A stretch of 64,000 bases of DNA, from assembly GCA_963785245.1 (NCBI GenBank), contig CAWAUO010000013.1, forward strand, positions 118,454-182,453, given 5' to 3'. The position numbers were made by a program, and so were the translations under genes. The notes below the pieces were generated by a model, which searched no databases, had not been told where the DNA came from, and saw nothing but the letters and a program-made list of their open reading frames with translations. Every line of letters starts with the position of its first letter. The stretch's first letter is position 1. The DNA is from JAHEEL01 sp963785245. GTDB lineage: Bacteria; Actinomycetota; Acidimicrobiia; Spongiisociales; UBA5794. Of the stretch, positions 7,884-17,120 are shown in pieces.

Positions 7884-8761
7884 GATTCCACCGCCTCACG
7901 GAACAGGTCGGTCAACCGGGGTGGCTCAAACATGAACGTGTTGACGGTGCCTGCAGCACTCGCTTCGGTGAGGAGGTCGGAGATCGGGGCGTCTCCGTCG
8001 ACGATGCAGTGTGACCGGCCCTGCTGGTCAACGACGGTTGTCCCGGCATCCTTCGGCACCCACGGTTCACCGTTGACGTCGACGGTGAGTCGCCGCTTCG
8101 TCGACCGATTCCTGATGTCGTCAAGCGAACCCGTGAGAACGACACGGCCTTCGTTGATGATCGCGACGTCTTCGCACACATCCTCGACCAGATCGAGTTG
8201 GTGGCTCGAGAACACGATCGTCACGCCACCGGACGCAAGACTCTGGAGGGTACCGGACAGCGAGGCGACGCCGATCGGATCGAGGCCGGCGAACGGCTCA
8301 TCGAGGATCAGGAGGTCGGGATTCGGAGCGAGCGCTGCAGCGAGTTGAACGCGCTGCTGGTTGCCGTGGGAGAGGTCCTCGAGTTTGGAGTCCCCACGGT
8401 CCGAGAGTCCGAGTTCCCCGAGCCAGTGATCGACTGCGTGATCTGCCTCCGACTTGCTGAGCCCCGACAGCCGTGAGAAGTGAACGAGTTGATCCCTCAC
8501 TTTCATTTTCGGGTAGAGCCCCCGCTCCTCCGGCATGTAGCCGAAATGGAGGCGTTCCGCCGCGCCGACGGGCGAGCCTGCCCACTGAACGGAGCCGGAG
8601 TCGGGCCGGACGAGCCCAAACACGACGCGCATCGCGGTTGTCTTGCCGGCCCCGTTGGGACCAAGGAAGCCGAGGATGCGGCCGCGTTGCACGGTGAAGC
8701 CTGCTCCATCGAGCGCGACGACTTCGCCAAAGCGCTTATAGAGATCGACGAGTTCGAGCAC
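7880..8761 (-). CDS. ABC transporter ATPase (NatA-like)
   Basis: A 293-residue nucleotide-binding subunit. Walker A GPNGAGKTT at about residue 34, Q-loop in the YMPEERGLYP stretch, signature LSHGNQQRVQ (SHGNQ in place of SGGQ, common in the NatA branch), Walker B LLILDEPFAGLDP and H-loop SSHQ. About 85 C-terminal residues form the accessory domain usual for ABC-2 exporters. Together with the overlapping permease gene it makes an exporter of two ATPases and two permeases. Confidence 0.85.
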   Translation of the reverse strand: MLELVDLYKRFGEVVALDGAGFTVQRGRILGFLGPNGAGKTTAMRVVFGLVRPDSGSVQWAGSPVGAAERLHFGYMPEERGLYPKMKVRDQLVHFSRLSGLSKSEADHAVDHWLGELGLSDRGDSKLEDLSHGNQQRVQLAAALAPNPDLLILDEPFAGLDPIGVASLSGTLQSLASGGVTIVFSSHQLDLVEDVCEDVAIINEGRVVLTGSLDDIRNRSTKRRLTVDVNGEPWVPKDAGTTVVDQQGRSHCIVDGDAPISDLLTEASAAGTVNTFMFEPPRLTDLFREAVES

Positions 8762-9108
8762 GGGCTGATGCCTCCGAATTCAACATATTGCCTGACTGGG
8801 CCGACCGACCCAAATCCAAGAAGACGCCTGGATGGCCTCGAGGATTTCCGGATTCCCGCTGATGGAACTCCTGAACCGGTGGGACGGCCGGCGGGGTAAG
8901 CAGTACCCATGCGGGATGATCCAACCAAGACCGCATCGGTCCACCTCATACGGTTCAGGAGCCCTCACCTCTGGTGGGGACTCCACTGGTTGGAGAGAGC
9001 TGCGAGCCTCGAGCTGCGAGCACGATTCTGTCGAACGATGTCCCCGGGCCGCTGGGAGGAGCGAGGCGGACGACGCCGCCACCGTCCTGCTCGTGGCTCA
9101 TAGCTCTC
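8762..9108. other. 347-bp stretch without a recognisable gene
   Basis: It lies between the start of the NatA-like gene and the end of the sensor kinase gene, both on the minus strand. I found no convincing ribosome-binding site, conserved protein segment, tRNA or clear terminator. It should contain the promoter for natA/natB near 8770-8850. Open frames crossing it on both strands look like composition artefacts. Confidence 0.5.
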
Positions 9109-10410
9109 CTACGCCCGGTCGCTTCCCCACCTCGGGAGCGACACAACGACGCGGGCGCCTCCCAGTCTCGCCGACGCAGAGAGTTCCAGTGAACCCCCAG
9201 ACGCTTCCGCCGTCCGGCGGACGATGTCGAGCCCAAGGCCGGTCGAGTCTCCCGTCGAGGCACCGCGTTCGATCGCGTCGGGTTCGACGATGCCTCCCCC
9301 TCCGTCCTCCACAGCCAGTTCCACGCGCTCCGTCCCGGCGGCCGCAAGGCTGACCGCCAGCGGCACCCGCTCCTCCGTATGCGCAAATCCGTTCTCGAGC
9401 AGAGCGTCGATCATGGCGACGGCGTCCACCCGGGGTACCGCCACGTGGGCATTCGACACCGCGCAATCGGTCGAGAACGTGCGTCCCTGCTCCTCACTCA
9501 AGGCCAACCAGAACGCCGCCCGCTCCTCGACTACCTCGGCGAGATCGCACCCGGGATCGACCTCGGTACGGACCGGTCTCCGCCCTTCGCCAATGATGAA
9601 GTTGGCGGTCCGCTCGAGTTCGTCGAGGTCGTCGACGACGCGATCCGTCGCCCGTCCCGGAGGGAGCGCTTCGGCATCGAGCTTCGCCGCGGTCAGTGGT
9701 GTCCGGAGCCGGTGGGCGAGGTCCGCCGCCGTCTCCCGCTCTTCTTGGAGGAGGTGCTCTACCTGTTCGGCCAACTGATTGAACTCTTCTCCGACTGCCT
9801 CGATCTCCGGCGGTCCGGCTGGTGTGACCCGAGCTGTGAAGTCCCCGTCCTTCAACCGTGCCGCTGCCTCGGAGAGTTCGTTGACCGGTCGCACGATCGA
9901 GCGCCCGAATCGGTCGGCCGCGAGCATCGAGAGACCCACCAGCACCACGCCGAGGCCCGCCAGGATCAGCCACGACCTCCGCACGCCGCTCGTGAGCTCA
10001 TCATTCGGAGCGACCACGCGGACGACGCTGATCGCACCGTCGACCTGGGCCACCGGCACGTAGACGGCCTCGCCGTCTGGAAACGAGGCACGGAATGCCG
10101 TGCCCGCGAGGGCGGCGTCCAGGTCCTCGTCCTGTGGAACGGGAACCCCTGCGACGGTTCCGTCGGGGAACACGATCGACGCCCCAAGTTCCACGAGTCG
10201 CGGCTCGCCGATCGCTGCCGCGATACCTTCGTTCGTCCCCGCCGGCCCAACGACCGCGACAAGGCGGGCGACGCTCTCTGCATCACGCTCGGCGCGGGTC
10301 ACGGCACGGTCGAACGCGAGGGCGGTCACGAGGATCCCGAGCGGGATGAGGAACGCAATCACGACCATGGAGGTGACCCCGGCAGTGACGAGGATGAGGC
10401 TCCGCCTCAC
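9109..10410 (-). CDS. Sensor histidine kinase
   Basis: A 433-residue kinase. Starting at GTG 10410 there is a first membrane helix (about residues 3-33), an extracytoplasmic domain of about 110 residues, a second helix (about 145-163), a HAMP segment ending near 205, the H-box DLAHRLRTPLT with His233, then an HATPase domain with the N-box ALLENGFAHT, G1 VEDGGGGI and G2 GLGLDIVRR. The GTG overlaps the response regulator stop by four bases, showing translational coupling. The frame is open further upstream but that region encodes the regulator. The signal is unknown; the divergent Thr-rich protein at 11210 may belong to the regulon (inference). Confidence 0.9.
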   Translation of the reverse strand: MRRSLILVTAGVTSMVVIAFLIPLGILVTALAFDRAVTRAERDAESVARLVAVVGPAGTNEGIAAAIGEPRLVELGASIVFPDGTVAGVPVPQDEDLDAALAGTAFRASFPDGEAVYVPVAQVDGAISVVRVVAPNDELTSGVRRSWLILAGLGVVLVGLSMLAADRFGRSIVRPVNELSEAAARLKDGDFTARVTPAGPPEIEAVGEEFNQLAEQVEHLLQEERETAADLAHRLRTPLTAAKLDAEALPPGRATDRVVDDLDELERTANFIIGEGRRPVRTEVDPGCDLAEVVEERAAFWLALSEEQGRTFSTDCAVSNAHVAVPRVDAVAMIDALLENGFAHTEERVPLAVSLAAAGTERVELAVEDGGGGIVEPDAIERGASTGDSTGLGLDIVRRTAEASGGSLELSASARLGGARVVVSLPRWGSDRA

Positions 10411-11090
10411 GAGTCCGGATCGATCAGACGAACGCCGACGCCGCGGCGCGTGCGGATGTACTTCGGATCTGCGGCCGTCTCCCCCAGTTTCTTGCGGAGC
10501 CACGACAAGTGCACGTCGACGGTCTTGTCGGCACCCCCGTAGGGCTGATGCCACACCTCGGCGAGCAGTTGCCGTTTGCTGACCATCGTGCCGGGTCGCT
10601 CGGCCAGGTAGGCAAGGAGTTCGAACTCGCGAGCCGTGAGTTCAAGCGATCGACCCTGGAACGCTGCGTCCTGAGCGTCGAGGTCGACCGTGATCTCGCC
10701 GACGGTGAGCGTTCGCTGTCCGGGGTCGGCGCCGGTACGGCGGAGCACGGCCCGGATGCGGGCCTCCAGATGCTCGGCGGAGTACGGCTTGACGACGTAG
10801 TCGTCGGCGCCTGCATCGAGAAGGCGGACAATCTCGTTCTCGTCATCTCGTGCTGTTGCGACAACCACCGGCACATCCGTCACCGATCGAATCATGCTGA
10901 GAGCTTCAGCACCATCGATGTCCGGCAGACCGAGATCGAGCACCACGACGTCGAACGCCCCCGAGACCGCGGCCTCGACACCGGACATCGCCGTCCCCGT
11001 GGCGTCCACCTCGTGACCGCGCTCCGCGAGCCGACTCGAGAGAGACTGCCGGATCCGCTGGTCGTCTTCAATGATGAGGATGGTGGCCAC
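10407..11090 (-). CDS. OmpR/PhoB-family response regulator
   Basis: A 227-residue regulator. The receiver domain (1-118) has the acidic pair EDD at 8-10, the phosphorylation Asp in VVVLDLGLPDIDG, the Thr/Ala switch (VVVATARD) and the Lys of VVKPYS. The winged-helix DNA-binding domain (about 128-225) carries LTAREFELLAYLA and KTVDVHLSWLRKKL. It acts with the downstream coupled kinase. The intergenic region 11091-11209, shared with the divergent secreted protein gene, is the likely binding site for autoregulation. Confidence 0.92.
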   Translation of the reverse strand: MATILIIEDDQRIRQSLSSRLAERGHEVDATGTAMSGVEAAVSGAFDVVVLDLGLPDIDGAEALSMIRSVTDVPVVVATARDDENEIVRLLDAGADDYVVKPYSAEHLEARIRAVLRRTGADPGQRTLTVGEITVDLDAQDAAFQGRSLELTAREFELLAYLAERPGTMVSKRQLLAEVWHQPYGGADKTVDVHLSWLRKKLGETAADPKYIRTRRGVGVRLIDPDS

Positions 11091-11209
11091 GCCGTCACGA
11101 TACCGAACGACGCCTTCGTCGACCGGGGTTCCTCCAGCATTTGATGCGCCGTTAACCGACCCTTATCCGAACGCCGGCGGATCTGGGGCATCATGGTGGA
11201 GTGCGGCGC

Positions 11210-11782
11210 ATGACCTACGTACTGGTTTGGCTCGCGGTGACGGCCACCGCAGTGTTTGTCGCGGCCGCTGCGGTCGGCAGCGTGCGCAATCAGGTCACCG
11301 AGACGCCGACGGCGATGGTCCCGACCACCTCCACCACCGCGGTCTCGACACCGGAGTCCTCGGTCCCGACGACCGCTGCCGAAGCGGCATCTTCGACGAC
11401 GACCTCGGCCTCCGCGTCCGTCGGCAGCACGACCACCACAACGGCTGCGCCGACCACCACAACGACCACGCCAACTGAACCAACGCCCACCACAACCACC
11501 ACTGTGCCGGTCACGACCACAACGACTGCGTCTGCGCCGACCGACATCCGTTCGTACGACCTGGTCGGAGGGGTCGTCACGGTCGAGATCGGCTCCTCAA
11601 CCGTTCACCTCTCCGGCGCCTCCCCGAAGTCCGGCTTCCGCATGGAGGTCGAGAACTCGGGTCCAAACAAGGTCGAGGTCGAGTTCAAGAGCGAAGAACA
11701 CGAATCAAAGTTCTCCGGCGAGTTCAAGGACGGCACGTTCGTCCCCGAGATCGAAGAGAGTGACCGAGACGAAGACGACTGA
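11210..11782 (+). CDS. Secreted or anchored protein with Thr-rich linker
   Basis: A 190-residue protein. The hydrophobic N-terminus (TYVLVWLAVTATAVFVAAAAVG) acts as signal or anchor. Residues about 28-112 are dominated by Thr, Ala, Pro and Ser, probably a flexible wall-spanning linker. The last 70 residues form a small acidic beta-like domain (DLVGGVVTVEIGSSTVHL) ending in a run of Asp and Glu. ATG 11210 was preferred over GTG 11201 because GGTGGAG lies about eight bases before the ATG and abuts the GTG. It is divergent from the two-component system, whose target it may be. Function unknown. Confidence 0.7.
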   Translation: MTYVLVWLAVTATAVFVAAAAVGSVRNQVTETPTAMVPTTSTTAVSTPESSVPTTAAEAASSTTTSASASVGSTTTTTAAPTTTTTTPTEPTPTTTTTVPVTTTTTASAPTDIRSYDLVGGVVTVEIGSSTVHLSGASPKSGFRMEVENSGPNKVEVEFKSEEHESKFSGEFKDGTFVPEIEESDRDEDD

Positions 11783-11826
11783 GGCCGGCCCCCGCCGTCA
11801 CCTCAGCTACTCAGCGGCTCAGGCAC

Positions 11827-13578
11827 TCACCCACCCACCGCGCCTTCCCAGTCTCGGTGGAGGTCGGCATAGATACCGTCCTTCGCTACGAGGTCGGCAT
11901 GGGTTCCGCGCTCCACGAGGCGGCCGGCGTCGAACACCAGAACGGTATCGGCCGCCTCCGCCGTCGACAGACGGTGAGCCACTGTGATCGACGTGCGACC
12001 CGCGGTGAGACGATCGATGGCACGGCGAATCTGAACTTCGAGTGCGGGATCAACGGCGGACGTGGCCTCGTCAAGGACGAGCAGATCTGGGTTCGCGATC
12101 CACGCCCGGACAATCGCTACGAGTTGACGCTCCCCTGCCGAGAGGTTGCTGCCTCGCTCCCCAACCCTGGCGCTGATCCCACCCGGCAGCGACTCAACCC
12201 AATCGAGCAGTCGGAGATCGGCGATCGCCAGGCGGATGCCGTCGTCGCTCACCCCGGGTTTGCCGTACCGAATATTGTCGGCGATGGTGCCGTCAAAGAG
12301 GAATCCCTCCTGCGGCACGTAGGAGACACGGGAGCGAAGCGACGCGAAGCACACGTCATCGATTGGTGTGTCGGCGATCGTGATCTCGCCGTCGGCAGGA
12401 TCGAGCAGACGCGTCGCAAGTTTCGCGAACGTCGTCTTGCCGGACCCAGTCTCGCCAACCACCGCAGCCCGCTCGCCGGCAGCGATAGAGACGGTCACGT
12501 CGGTGAGAACGTCGTCTCCGGTTGGATAGCGGAAGCGCACGTCTTCGAAGTGGACGTCGAGCGGTCGGTCCGGCAGGTCCACGCCGTCGACGGGGTCACC
12601 GATGTCGATCGGCGTGTCGAGGACGTTGAGCACCTTGCGCAGCCCGGCGCCGGCTGACTGCGCCTGATTGATGGTCTCGACGAGCATCTGCACGGGTTCG
12701 ACCAGCAGGGTCACGAGGAACAGGAATGCGACGAGCGTCCCGGCGCTCACGCCCCATGAGACACCGAAGATCACTCCCACGGCGACCACGGAAGCGGTGA
12801 TCACTCCGGCGAACAACTCTGCTGAGGAGAACAGCACCGCCGCGAGGGCCCCGGCTCCATATTCGGCGCGGTACTGCTTGTCGAGCGCCGTGCTCACCTT
12901 GCCCATGACGGCGGACTCCATGCCGAATGCGCGCACGGTCGGGAGCCCGGCGGTAGCTTCACCGATGACCGAGAGCGAATCCGCGACTCGTTCCCGAACG
13001 TTGTCGTGGGCACGGCGAAGAATCCTCTGGAACCAGATGAGCATCAGGGAGTAGAGGAGCACGCCGACGACGATCATGAGGGCGAGCCGCCATTCGTAGA
13101 TGAGCATCACGAGCACGGCGAGCGTGATCTGGGCCGCCCCGAGGATCATGCCGACTCCGCCCCATTCCATGAACTGCTGCATGGTCTCGATGTCGGAGGT
13201 GACGCGGCTGACGAGCGCCCCCCTCCGTTCCGATTGCACGTGGAGCATCGAGAGCTTGTGGAGATACTCGAACGTGGCGACGCGGAGGTCGGTGAGTCCC
13301 GTGATCGACGAACGGGCCAGGCGAGCCAGAGAAGTGCGCCGCGCCCACATGGCACCCGCAACCGCGAGCAGCGCTATCCCGCCCGCGGTGATGACCTCTG
13401 AAGTGTCAACGCCGCTTCCGAGTAGCACCGAGTCGATGATCCGCTGCACGGTGATCGGTACGACCAACTGGAGCGCCGTGCCCAACACCGCGAGTGCGAG
13501 CGTAATCACGAGGCCTTTTGAGAGGGCCGGTGCAACCCGGAAGGCACGACGGAGGACCTGTCCGGTCGAGTCGCTCAT
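11827..13578 (-). CDS. ABC exporter half-transporter (consensus Walker B, variant signature)
   Basis: A 583-residue half-transporter with an N-terminal six-helix membrane domain and a C-terminal ATPase. Walker A is GETGSGKTT, Walker B LLVLDEATSAVD with the catalytic Glu, but the signature is NLSAGERQL instead of LSGGQ. It follows the 605-residue half-transporter with a four-base ATGA overlap (13575-13578). The partner has the opposite defects, so the two form a heterodimer with one active and one degenerate nucleotide site, as in TM287/288- or BmrCD-type exporters. The substrate is not evident. Confidence 0.88.
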   Translation of the reverse strand: MSDSTGQVLRRAFRVAPALSKGLVITLALAVLGTALQLVVPITVQRIIDSVLLGSGVDTSEVITAGGIALLAVAGAMWARRTSLARLARSSITGLTDLRVATFEYLHKLSMLHVQSERRGALVSRVTSDIETMQQFMEWGGVGMILGAAQITLAVLVMLIYEWRLALMIVVGVLLYSLMLIWFQRILRRAHDNVRERVADSLSVIGEATAGLPTVRAFGMESAVMGKVSTALDKQYRAEYGAGALAAVLFSSAELFAGVITASVVAVGVIFGVSWGVSAGTLVAFLFLVTLLVEPVQMLVETINQAQSAGAGLRKVLNVLDTPIDIGDPVDGVDLPDRPLDVHFEDVRFRYPTGDDVLTDVTVSIAAGERAAVVGETGSGKTTFAKLATRLLDPADGEITIADTPIDDVCFASLRSRVSYVPQEGFLFDGTIADNIRYGKPGVSDDGIRLAIADLRLLDWVESLPGGISARVGERGSNLSAGERQLVAIVRAWIANPDLLVLDEATSAVDPALEVQIRRAIDRLTAGRTSITVAHRLSTAEAADTVLVFDAGRLVERGTHADLVAKDGIYADLHRDWEGAVGG

Positions 13579-15392
13579 GGCTTCTCGTCCTCGACTCTCC
13601 GTGCTGCATCCTCTTCGTAGGCCCGGAGCAGTCGCTCGTATCCGGGTTCGGTGTCGAGGAGTTCCTCGTGCGTCCCGTGGGCAACGACCCGCCCTTCGTC
13701 CATGAAGACGATCTCGTCAGTCAGGATGATCGACGATCGCCGGTAGGCAACGATGACCACCGTCGACGGGAGTTCGGCGCCCTGCAACCCGCGGAGGATC
13801 TCGGTCTCGACTGATGGGTCGACCGCAGAGGTGGCATCGTCGAGTACCAGGACCCTTGGTCGGCGCACCAGCGCCCTGGCCAGGGCGATCCGCTGCCGTT
13901 GGCCGCCGCTGAGCGATGTGCCGCGCTCCCCGATCTGGGTGTCGTACCCGTTCGGGAGTTCGGTGATGAATCGCTCGACGCCGGCGAGGCGCATCGCCCG
14001 CAGCACGTCCTCCTCCGGTACGTCGGACCCGAGGGTCACATTGCCCCATACCGTGTCGTCGAACAGGAACGACTCCTGAGCTACGTAGGCGACCTCTTGG
14101 GCGAGTTCGGATCGGGCGAACTCCCGAAGGTTGCGTCCGTCGATGTGGATCGCTCCGTCGCTCGGATCCCACAACCTGGCGAGCAGCATCGTCAGCGTCG
14201 ACTTGCCGGAAGCGGTCGGGCCAACCACAGCCACGGTCCGCCCGGCCGGGATCGCGAACTGCACGTCGCTCAAGACGGGCTCACCGTCGGTGTAGGAGAA
14301 CTGCACATCGCGTGAATCGAGTTCTGCGCCGTCCGGAACGGGTCGTGCCTCCAGCGGTCCGTGGTCGATCAACTCTTCGGAGTCGAGGATCTCCTGAACG
14401 CGGGTCCATGCTGCCTGGCTGTGGGCCATCTCGAAGATGACAAACCCGATGAGTTGCAGCGGGAAGGCCATCAGCGTGATCAGGTAGGCGACGGAGACGA
14501 GTTCACCCGCGGTCATTGCGGCGTCGGTTACCAGGATGGCCCCAACGACGAGGATCATGATGTTCAAAGCGGCGGGAATCGATTCGACGATCGCTCGGAA
14601 GCTCGCGAACCGGACACCGATGTCGATGAGTCGGTGCTGCAGCGTCAGCGAGGCAGAGCGGAACCGGGTGACCTCCTCCGCCTCGCGCCCGAGGGCCTTG
14701 ACCGTCAGGGCGCCGTCGATGCTCTCGTGGGCGATCTCGCTGACCGCTCCCCGCTCGTATTGGGCGTCCTCGAAGTCCGTGAAGAGGGAGAACGCTCCCC
14801 TGATGTCGATTGCTACGAGGATCGACAGGCCGACAAGGGCGATGATCCCGAGGACCCAATGCGTCGCGAAGACGAGGATGATCGTTCCGATCAGGAGGAG
14901 CGAGGCGCCGGTGGCGTACGGCAGCGGTGCGAGGACGAACGTCCCCGTCTGCGTGTCGACTTCGCTCACCGACAACAGATCACCGGTCGAACGCCGGTCG
15001 TGCCAGGCGAGTTGGAGCCTCAGTTGGTGCTCGATCAGCTTCTCGCGAGCATCAGCCCTGGTCCGGAACTGCAGGGCGCTTGCAGCGGTGCGGCGCAACG
15101 TGATTCCGAAGGCCTTCCAGAGTGCGACCCCCATGACGGCGGCGACCGCCAGCACGACGCGGTTCTCGATGTCTTCTCCGCCATCGAGCACCGGAATGAT
15201 CACGAGGTCGGTGATCCGCCCGATCACGACGGCGGAAGCGACGATGGCCGAGACGAACAACGCGGCGCCGAGGACGGCGAGCGTGAACGACCATGGATGC
15301 CACCGGACGAACTGCCGGATCAGCTTCATTCCGCCCGAGATCACATCCCCGAGCCGGGGTGGCGCGGTTTCGGTGCGTGACGAGGTGACCAT
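13575..15392 (-). CDS. ABC exporter half-transporter (degenerate Walker B)
   Basis: A 605-residue half-transporter, first gene of the pair. The membrane domain spans about residues 30-330. The ATPase carries Walker A GPTASGKST, a canonical SLSGGQRQR signature and Walker B VLVLDDATSAVD, where Asp replaces the catalytic Glu. Combined with the partner's LSAGE signature, this puts both defects in the same composite site of the heterodimer, while the other site is fully consensus. The start at 15392 follows the usual position relative to the first helix. Upstream lies a 56-bp gap and then a gene remnant on the other strand. Confidence 0.88.
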   Translation of the reverse strand: MVTSSRTETAPPRLGDVISGGMKLIRQFVRWHPWSFTLAVLGAALFVSAIVASAVVIGRITDLVIIPVLDGGEDIENRVVLAVAAVMGVALWKAFGITLRRTAASALQFRTRADAREKLIEHQLRLQLAWHDRRSTGDLLSVSEVDTQTGTFVLAPLPYATGASLLLIGTIILVFATHWVLGIIALVGLSILVAIDIRGAFSLFTDFEDAQYERGAVSEIAHESIDGALTVKALGREAEEVTRFRSASLTLQHRLIDIGVRFASFRAIVESIPAALNIMILVVGAILVTDAAMTAGELVSVAYLITLMAFPLQLIGFVIFEMAHSQAAWTRVQEILDSEELIDHGPLEARPVPDGAELDSRDVQFSYTDGEPVLSDVQFAIPAGRTVAVVGPTASGKSTLTMLLARLWDPSDGAIHIDGRNLREFARSELAQEVAYVAQESFLFDDTVWGNVTLGSDVPEEDVLRAMRLAGVERFITELPNGYDTQIGERGTSLSGGQRQRIALARALVRRPRVLVLDDATSAVDPSVETEILRGLQGAELPSTVVIVAYRRSSIILTDEIVFMDEGRVVAHGTHEELLDTEPGYERLLRAYEEDAARRVEDEKP

Positions 15393-15448
15393 CCGACGAA
15401 TGGTAGGAGGGCGTGAGAGCCGCCAGTCGCGGGTTGGTGGTGGAGTAG

Positions 15449-15908
15449 ATCCGGGAGACCGCCAGGTTCATCTCCGGCATCACCGTGTCGGGTGGCGAGG
15501 CGACCGAACAAATCGATTTCCTCATCGACTTGTTCACCGCGGCGAGGGCCGATCCGGCGCTCGCGCAACTCACCACCTTCGTTGACACGAACGGTTCGGC
15601 ACCGCGCAAGGTGTGGGATCGCCTGGCCACGGTGATGGACGGCGCGATGGTCGGCCTCAAGGCGATCGACAAGACAACGCACATCCAACCGACCGATGCC
15701 TCAAACGCAGAGGTGCTGGCCTCGATCGAGTGTTTGTCGTCGATCGATCGCCTGGACGAGGTCCGACTCCTGGTCATGCCCGGCTACGACGACGACCCGG
15801 ATACGGTGGACCGCACGACGGCGCTGCTCCGAGGCGTCGCCGGAGGCAACGGCGAGGATCGGGGACCAGGTCCGAAGCGCAGGGTTCTCGAACGTCCTGG
15901 TGGTGTAG
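15449..15908 (+). pseudogene. Remnant of a pyruvate formate-lyase-activase-like radical SAM gene
   Basis: From 15449 the reading frame gives the middle of a PflA/YjjW-type protein: GITVSGGEAT (SAM-binding GGE motif), TTFVDTNGSA, the MVGLKAID strand and DEVRLLVMPGYDDD. The N-terminal part with the CxxxCxxC cluster is missing, cut by a TAG at 15446 and by the neighbouring ABC gene. Near 15838-15848 the frame slips; the following frame continues as GDQVRSAGFSNVLVV and stops at 15908, which is the expected C-terminus. It is therefore a 5'-deleted, frameshifted relic without function. Confidence 0.75.
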
Positions 15909-15916
15909 GCCCGGCC

Positions 15917-17050
15917 CTACGGGAGCATGATCACCCGGGTGCCGACGTTGGCCCACCCGAACGTGAACTCCGCGTCGTCGAAGTCCTGCCGCACGCACCC
16001 TCCGGATCGGAGCGTTCCCAGTTGCTCCTTCGTCTGCAGCGGCGAGTTGTCCGGATTGATGGGGATCGAGTGGAAGCCGTACGGCCACTCCTCCCGTGCG
16101 AACCGGACCATGTACTCCATGGTGATTCCGTCGTACGGCGCCCACGCATACCGGGACTTGGAGTAGACGTTGTAGCGGTCGGGCGTCGGCACACCGCGCC
16201 TGCCGGAGACCTGGTGGGTCTTCGCCAGTTCGCCGGTCTCTTCGATGAACCACACCCGGGCTTCCCGGTTCGCATAGATGATCCGGCGGCCCGACCCCAC
16301 GGCCGGATACGGCAGCGGTGGTTTTTCGGGTTGGGCGGTCCCCGTCGTCGACACGTACTCGGGCGAGTCGGTGAACGCCACAACCAGGCTCCCTCGCGTC
16401 ATCTCGCCCGTGCGGAGCATCTCGACGAACGGGTCGACGCCGCCCTCCGCCGGCTCTCGTCCGAGGACGGAACGGTAGAGAATCGTGACGAGCTCCTCGT
16501 CCGTGGGGTCTCCGTGGCGCTGGATGAACTCGATGCTCGTCGTGAACGACTCCGCGATCGAGGCCAGCGGGAGACCGTTCCAGTAGCGACGTGCCCAGTA
16601 GTCGACGTCGAGGCCATCGGCCTCCCGACCGAGGAGGCCGCAGTAGAGGCGGACGATCGAATCGGAGATCTCGGGATCGGTTCGCTGCGGCCCCAGTCCG
16701 GCGAGAGTGTCGGTGGGCGTGTCGACGCCGACGACGGCGACAACCAGATCCGTACCCCGTGTGCCGGATGACGCCCACAGACCAGCCTCGTCGGGGTATC
16801 GAGGGGTTGCCATTGGCATCGACTCGGCGTCTGGGTCATCCTTGATGATCGCGGGATCCGCCGCAGGCATCATTCCCGGAGTCAAAGCCCCGTGGATCGC
16901 TTCGGAGTAGACGGGGAACGATCGGCACCCGCTGATCGCAACCCCGGCTGCTGCGTCGGCACGGGGACCGCCCACGAACAGGCCCGACCCGAACATGGCA
17001 ACGGCAGCGAGACCGCCGACAACAGCGCGTAGGAGAGATCGATCAGTCAT
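15917..17050 (-). CDS. L,D-transpeptidase (YkuD) with DUF4214-type repeats
   Basis: A 377-residue exported protein. The signal segment (VVGGLAAVAMFGSGLFVGG) precedes an unknown stretch. About residues 125-240 hold two DUF4214-like repeats (RLYCGLLGREADG and ILYRSVLGREPAEGG cores). The C-terminal YkuD domain has GFHSIP and LRSGGCVRQ, giving the catalytic Cys and the following Arg; the usual His before it (SHGC) is Gly. The enzyme would make 3-3 peptidoglycan cross-links or attach proteins, and the DUF4214 part may bind a surface ligand. ATG 17050 is preferred over an upstream TTG at 17083. It lies between two broken genes, which suggests insertion or local turnover. Confidence 0.82.
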   Translation of the reverse strand: MTDRSLLRAVVGGLAAVAMFGSGLFVGGPRADAAAGVAISGCRSFPVYSEAIHGALTPGMMPAADPAIIKDDPDAESMPMATPRYPDEAGLWASSGTRGTDLVVAVVGVDTPTDTLAGLGPQRTDPEISDSIVRLYCGLLGREADGLDVDYWARRYWNGLPLASIAESFTTSIEFIQRHGDPTDEELVTILYRSVLGREPAEGGVDPFVEMLRTGEMTRGSLVVAFTDSPEYVSTTGTAQPEKPPLPYPAVGSGRRIIYANREARVWFIEETGELAKTHQVSGRRGVPTPDRYNVYSKSRYAWAPYDGITMEYMVRFAREEWPYGFHSIPINPDNSPLQTKEQLGTLRSGGCVRQDFDDAEFTFGWANVGTRVIMLP

Positions 17051-17120
17051 GGATCCCGTAACGGTACCCCCCGGCCGATCCAAGGGCGAGGAACCCCTGT
17101 CTCACCTCGCGAGCAGCCCA

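Noticed and set aside
8832..9353. Plus-strand coding frame in the natA-kinase gap
   Set aside because: Arg/Ser/Pro-rich composition artefact overlapping the kinase gene end; no start signal.
11290..11560. Thr-rich codon tracts as a tandem repeat or minisatellite
   Set aside because: The ACC/ACG/ACA codons vary freely and encode a linker; similar tracts occur in five other exported proteins here.
14361..15380. Long plus-strand frame opposite the ABC exporter
   Set aside because: Highly charged Asp/Arg/Glu-rich sequence with no domains; typical shadow of a high-GC gene.
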